From Jiangella endophytica (lineage in GTDB: Bacteria; Actinomycetota; Actinomycetes; Jiangellales; Jiangellaceae), in NCBI RefSeq assembly GCF_003427025.1, contig NZ_QVAI01000003.1, forward strand, positions 372,001-436,000: a stretch of 64,000 bases of DNA, read 5' to 3'. Positions 63,809-64,000 of this stretch are shown piece by piece. Both the position numbers and the translations under genes were made by a program. Under the pieces are notes generated by a model. That model was given only the letters and a program-made list of their open reading frames with translations. It made no database searches and was not told the origin of the DNA. The number at the start of each line of letters is the position of its first letter. Within the stretch, counting starts at the first letter, position 1.

Positions 63809-64000
63809 ATGGACACGCGTGAACGACTCCTGGTCGTCGTCGGCGTCGAGACGACCGCGCGGGTGCTTCCCGGCGGTGGGAGCACCCCGATCGCCACGAC
63901 GGTCGTCGAGGGCGCGCCGAGACCGGTCCTGGCCGAAGCGACGCGCGGGGCTGACCTGCTCGTCGCGGGCAGCCACGGCCGTCGTCGCGTCTTCACCGCG
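63809..64000 (+). CDS. Universal stress protein, abbreviated, running off the right edge
   Basis: 64 codons in frame from an ATG with GGGAGGACGCC upstream. MDTRERLLVVVGVETTARVL is Usp-like and GAPRPVLAEATRGADLLVAG then SHGRRRVFT matches the C-terminal half of Usp (VGSHGRGG loop). The roughly 60 residues normally in between are missing, so it is either a deleted copy or one arm of an atypical Usp. It continues beyond the window. Confidence 0.6.
   Translation, partial: MDTRERLLVVVGVETTARVLPGGGSTPIATTVVEGAPRPVLAEATRGADLLVAGSHGRRRVFTA

Overview
This is a contiguous piece of a high-GC actinomycete chromosome. GTG starts are common, genes are often coupled through 4-nt ATGA/GTGA overlaps, and several families are typical of Actinobacteria: PriA, the HGxxPAAW protein, a Trp-operon membrane protein and a zinc-free L36/L33 pair. 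The gene order hisI-trpE-membrane protein-HGxxPAAW-trpC-trpB-trpA-DsbA-lgt-gltBD-pyk is the conserved actinobacterial backbone. I cannot name the genus from sequence alone; a Jiangella-like organism is only a guess. The window shows no rRNA, tRNA or CRISPR array.

Layout. 1-1.9 kb: the end of an SDR oxidoreductase, a divergent TetR regulator and a decayed gene. 1.9-9.1 kb: the histidine cluster hisD-hisC-hisB, an alpha/beta hydrolase on the other strand, then hisH-methyltransferase-priA-hisF. hisG and hisE are elsewhere and hisI lies at 16.4 kb. 9.2-16.3 kb: an LPDTG wall-anchored protein, a 0.9-kb gene-poor stretch, a heterodimeric ABC exporter and two tandem septum-formation-type lipoproteins. 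16.4-29 kb: hisI and the tryptophan genes trpE, trpC, trpB and trpA, broken up by a frameshifted GMC oxidoreductase with a Tat-exported partner, then two DsbA-like proteins and lgt. No trpF is present, which fits a dual-function PriA.

29-37 kb: a repeat-rich spacer, then gltB-gltD and pyk. 37-45 kb: an accessory stretch with a LysE-type exporter, exonuclease III, an ArsR-SRPBCC-DHFR-like operon with an apparently leaderless promoter, a SigB/SigF-class sigma factor, a truncated threonyl-tRNA synthetase preceded by a threonine-rich leader peptide, and an AraC regulator facing a flavin reductase across three evenly spaced half-sites. 45-50 kb: a peptide/nickel-type ABC importer operon. 50-55 kb: an MFS remnant, a Zur-box-preceded zinc-free L36/L33 pair, and a copper locus with a CsoR-type operator and a DUF305 fusion protein.

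55-64 kb: a 308-bp element with perfect 19-bp terminal inverted repeats, an MFS exporter, and a minus-strand module in which a two-component system precedes a small secreted protein, ApbE, a di-heme ferric-reductase-like membrane protein, a NuoF-like protein and a 3-Cys ferredoxin. This looks like an electron-transfer unit and is the best candidate for an under-described system here. The right edge has a class I aldolase, two DosR-type boxes and an abbreviated universal stress protein, which suggests the start of a hypoxia/dormancy region.
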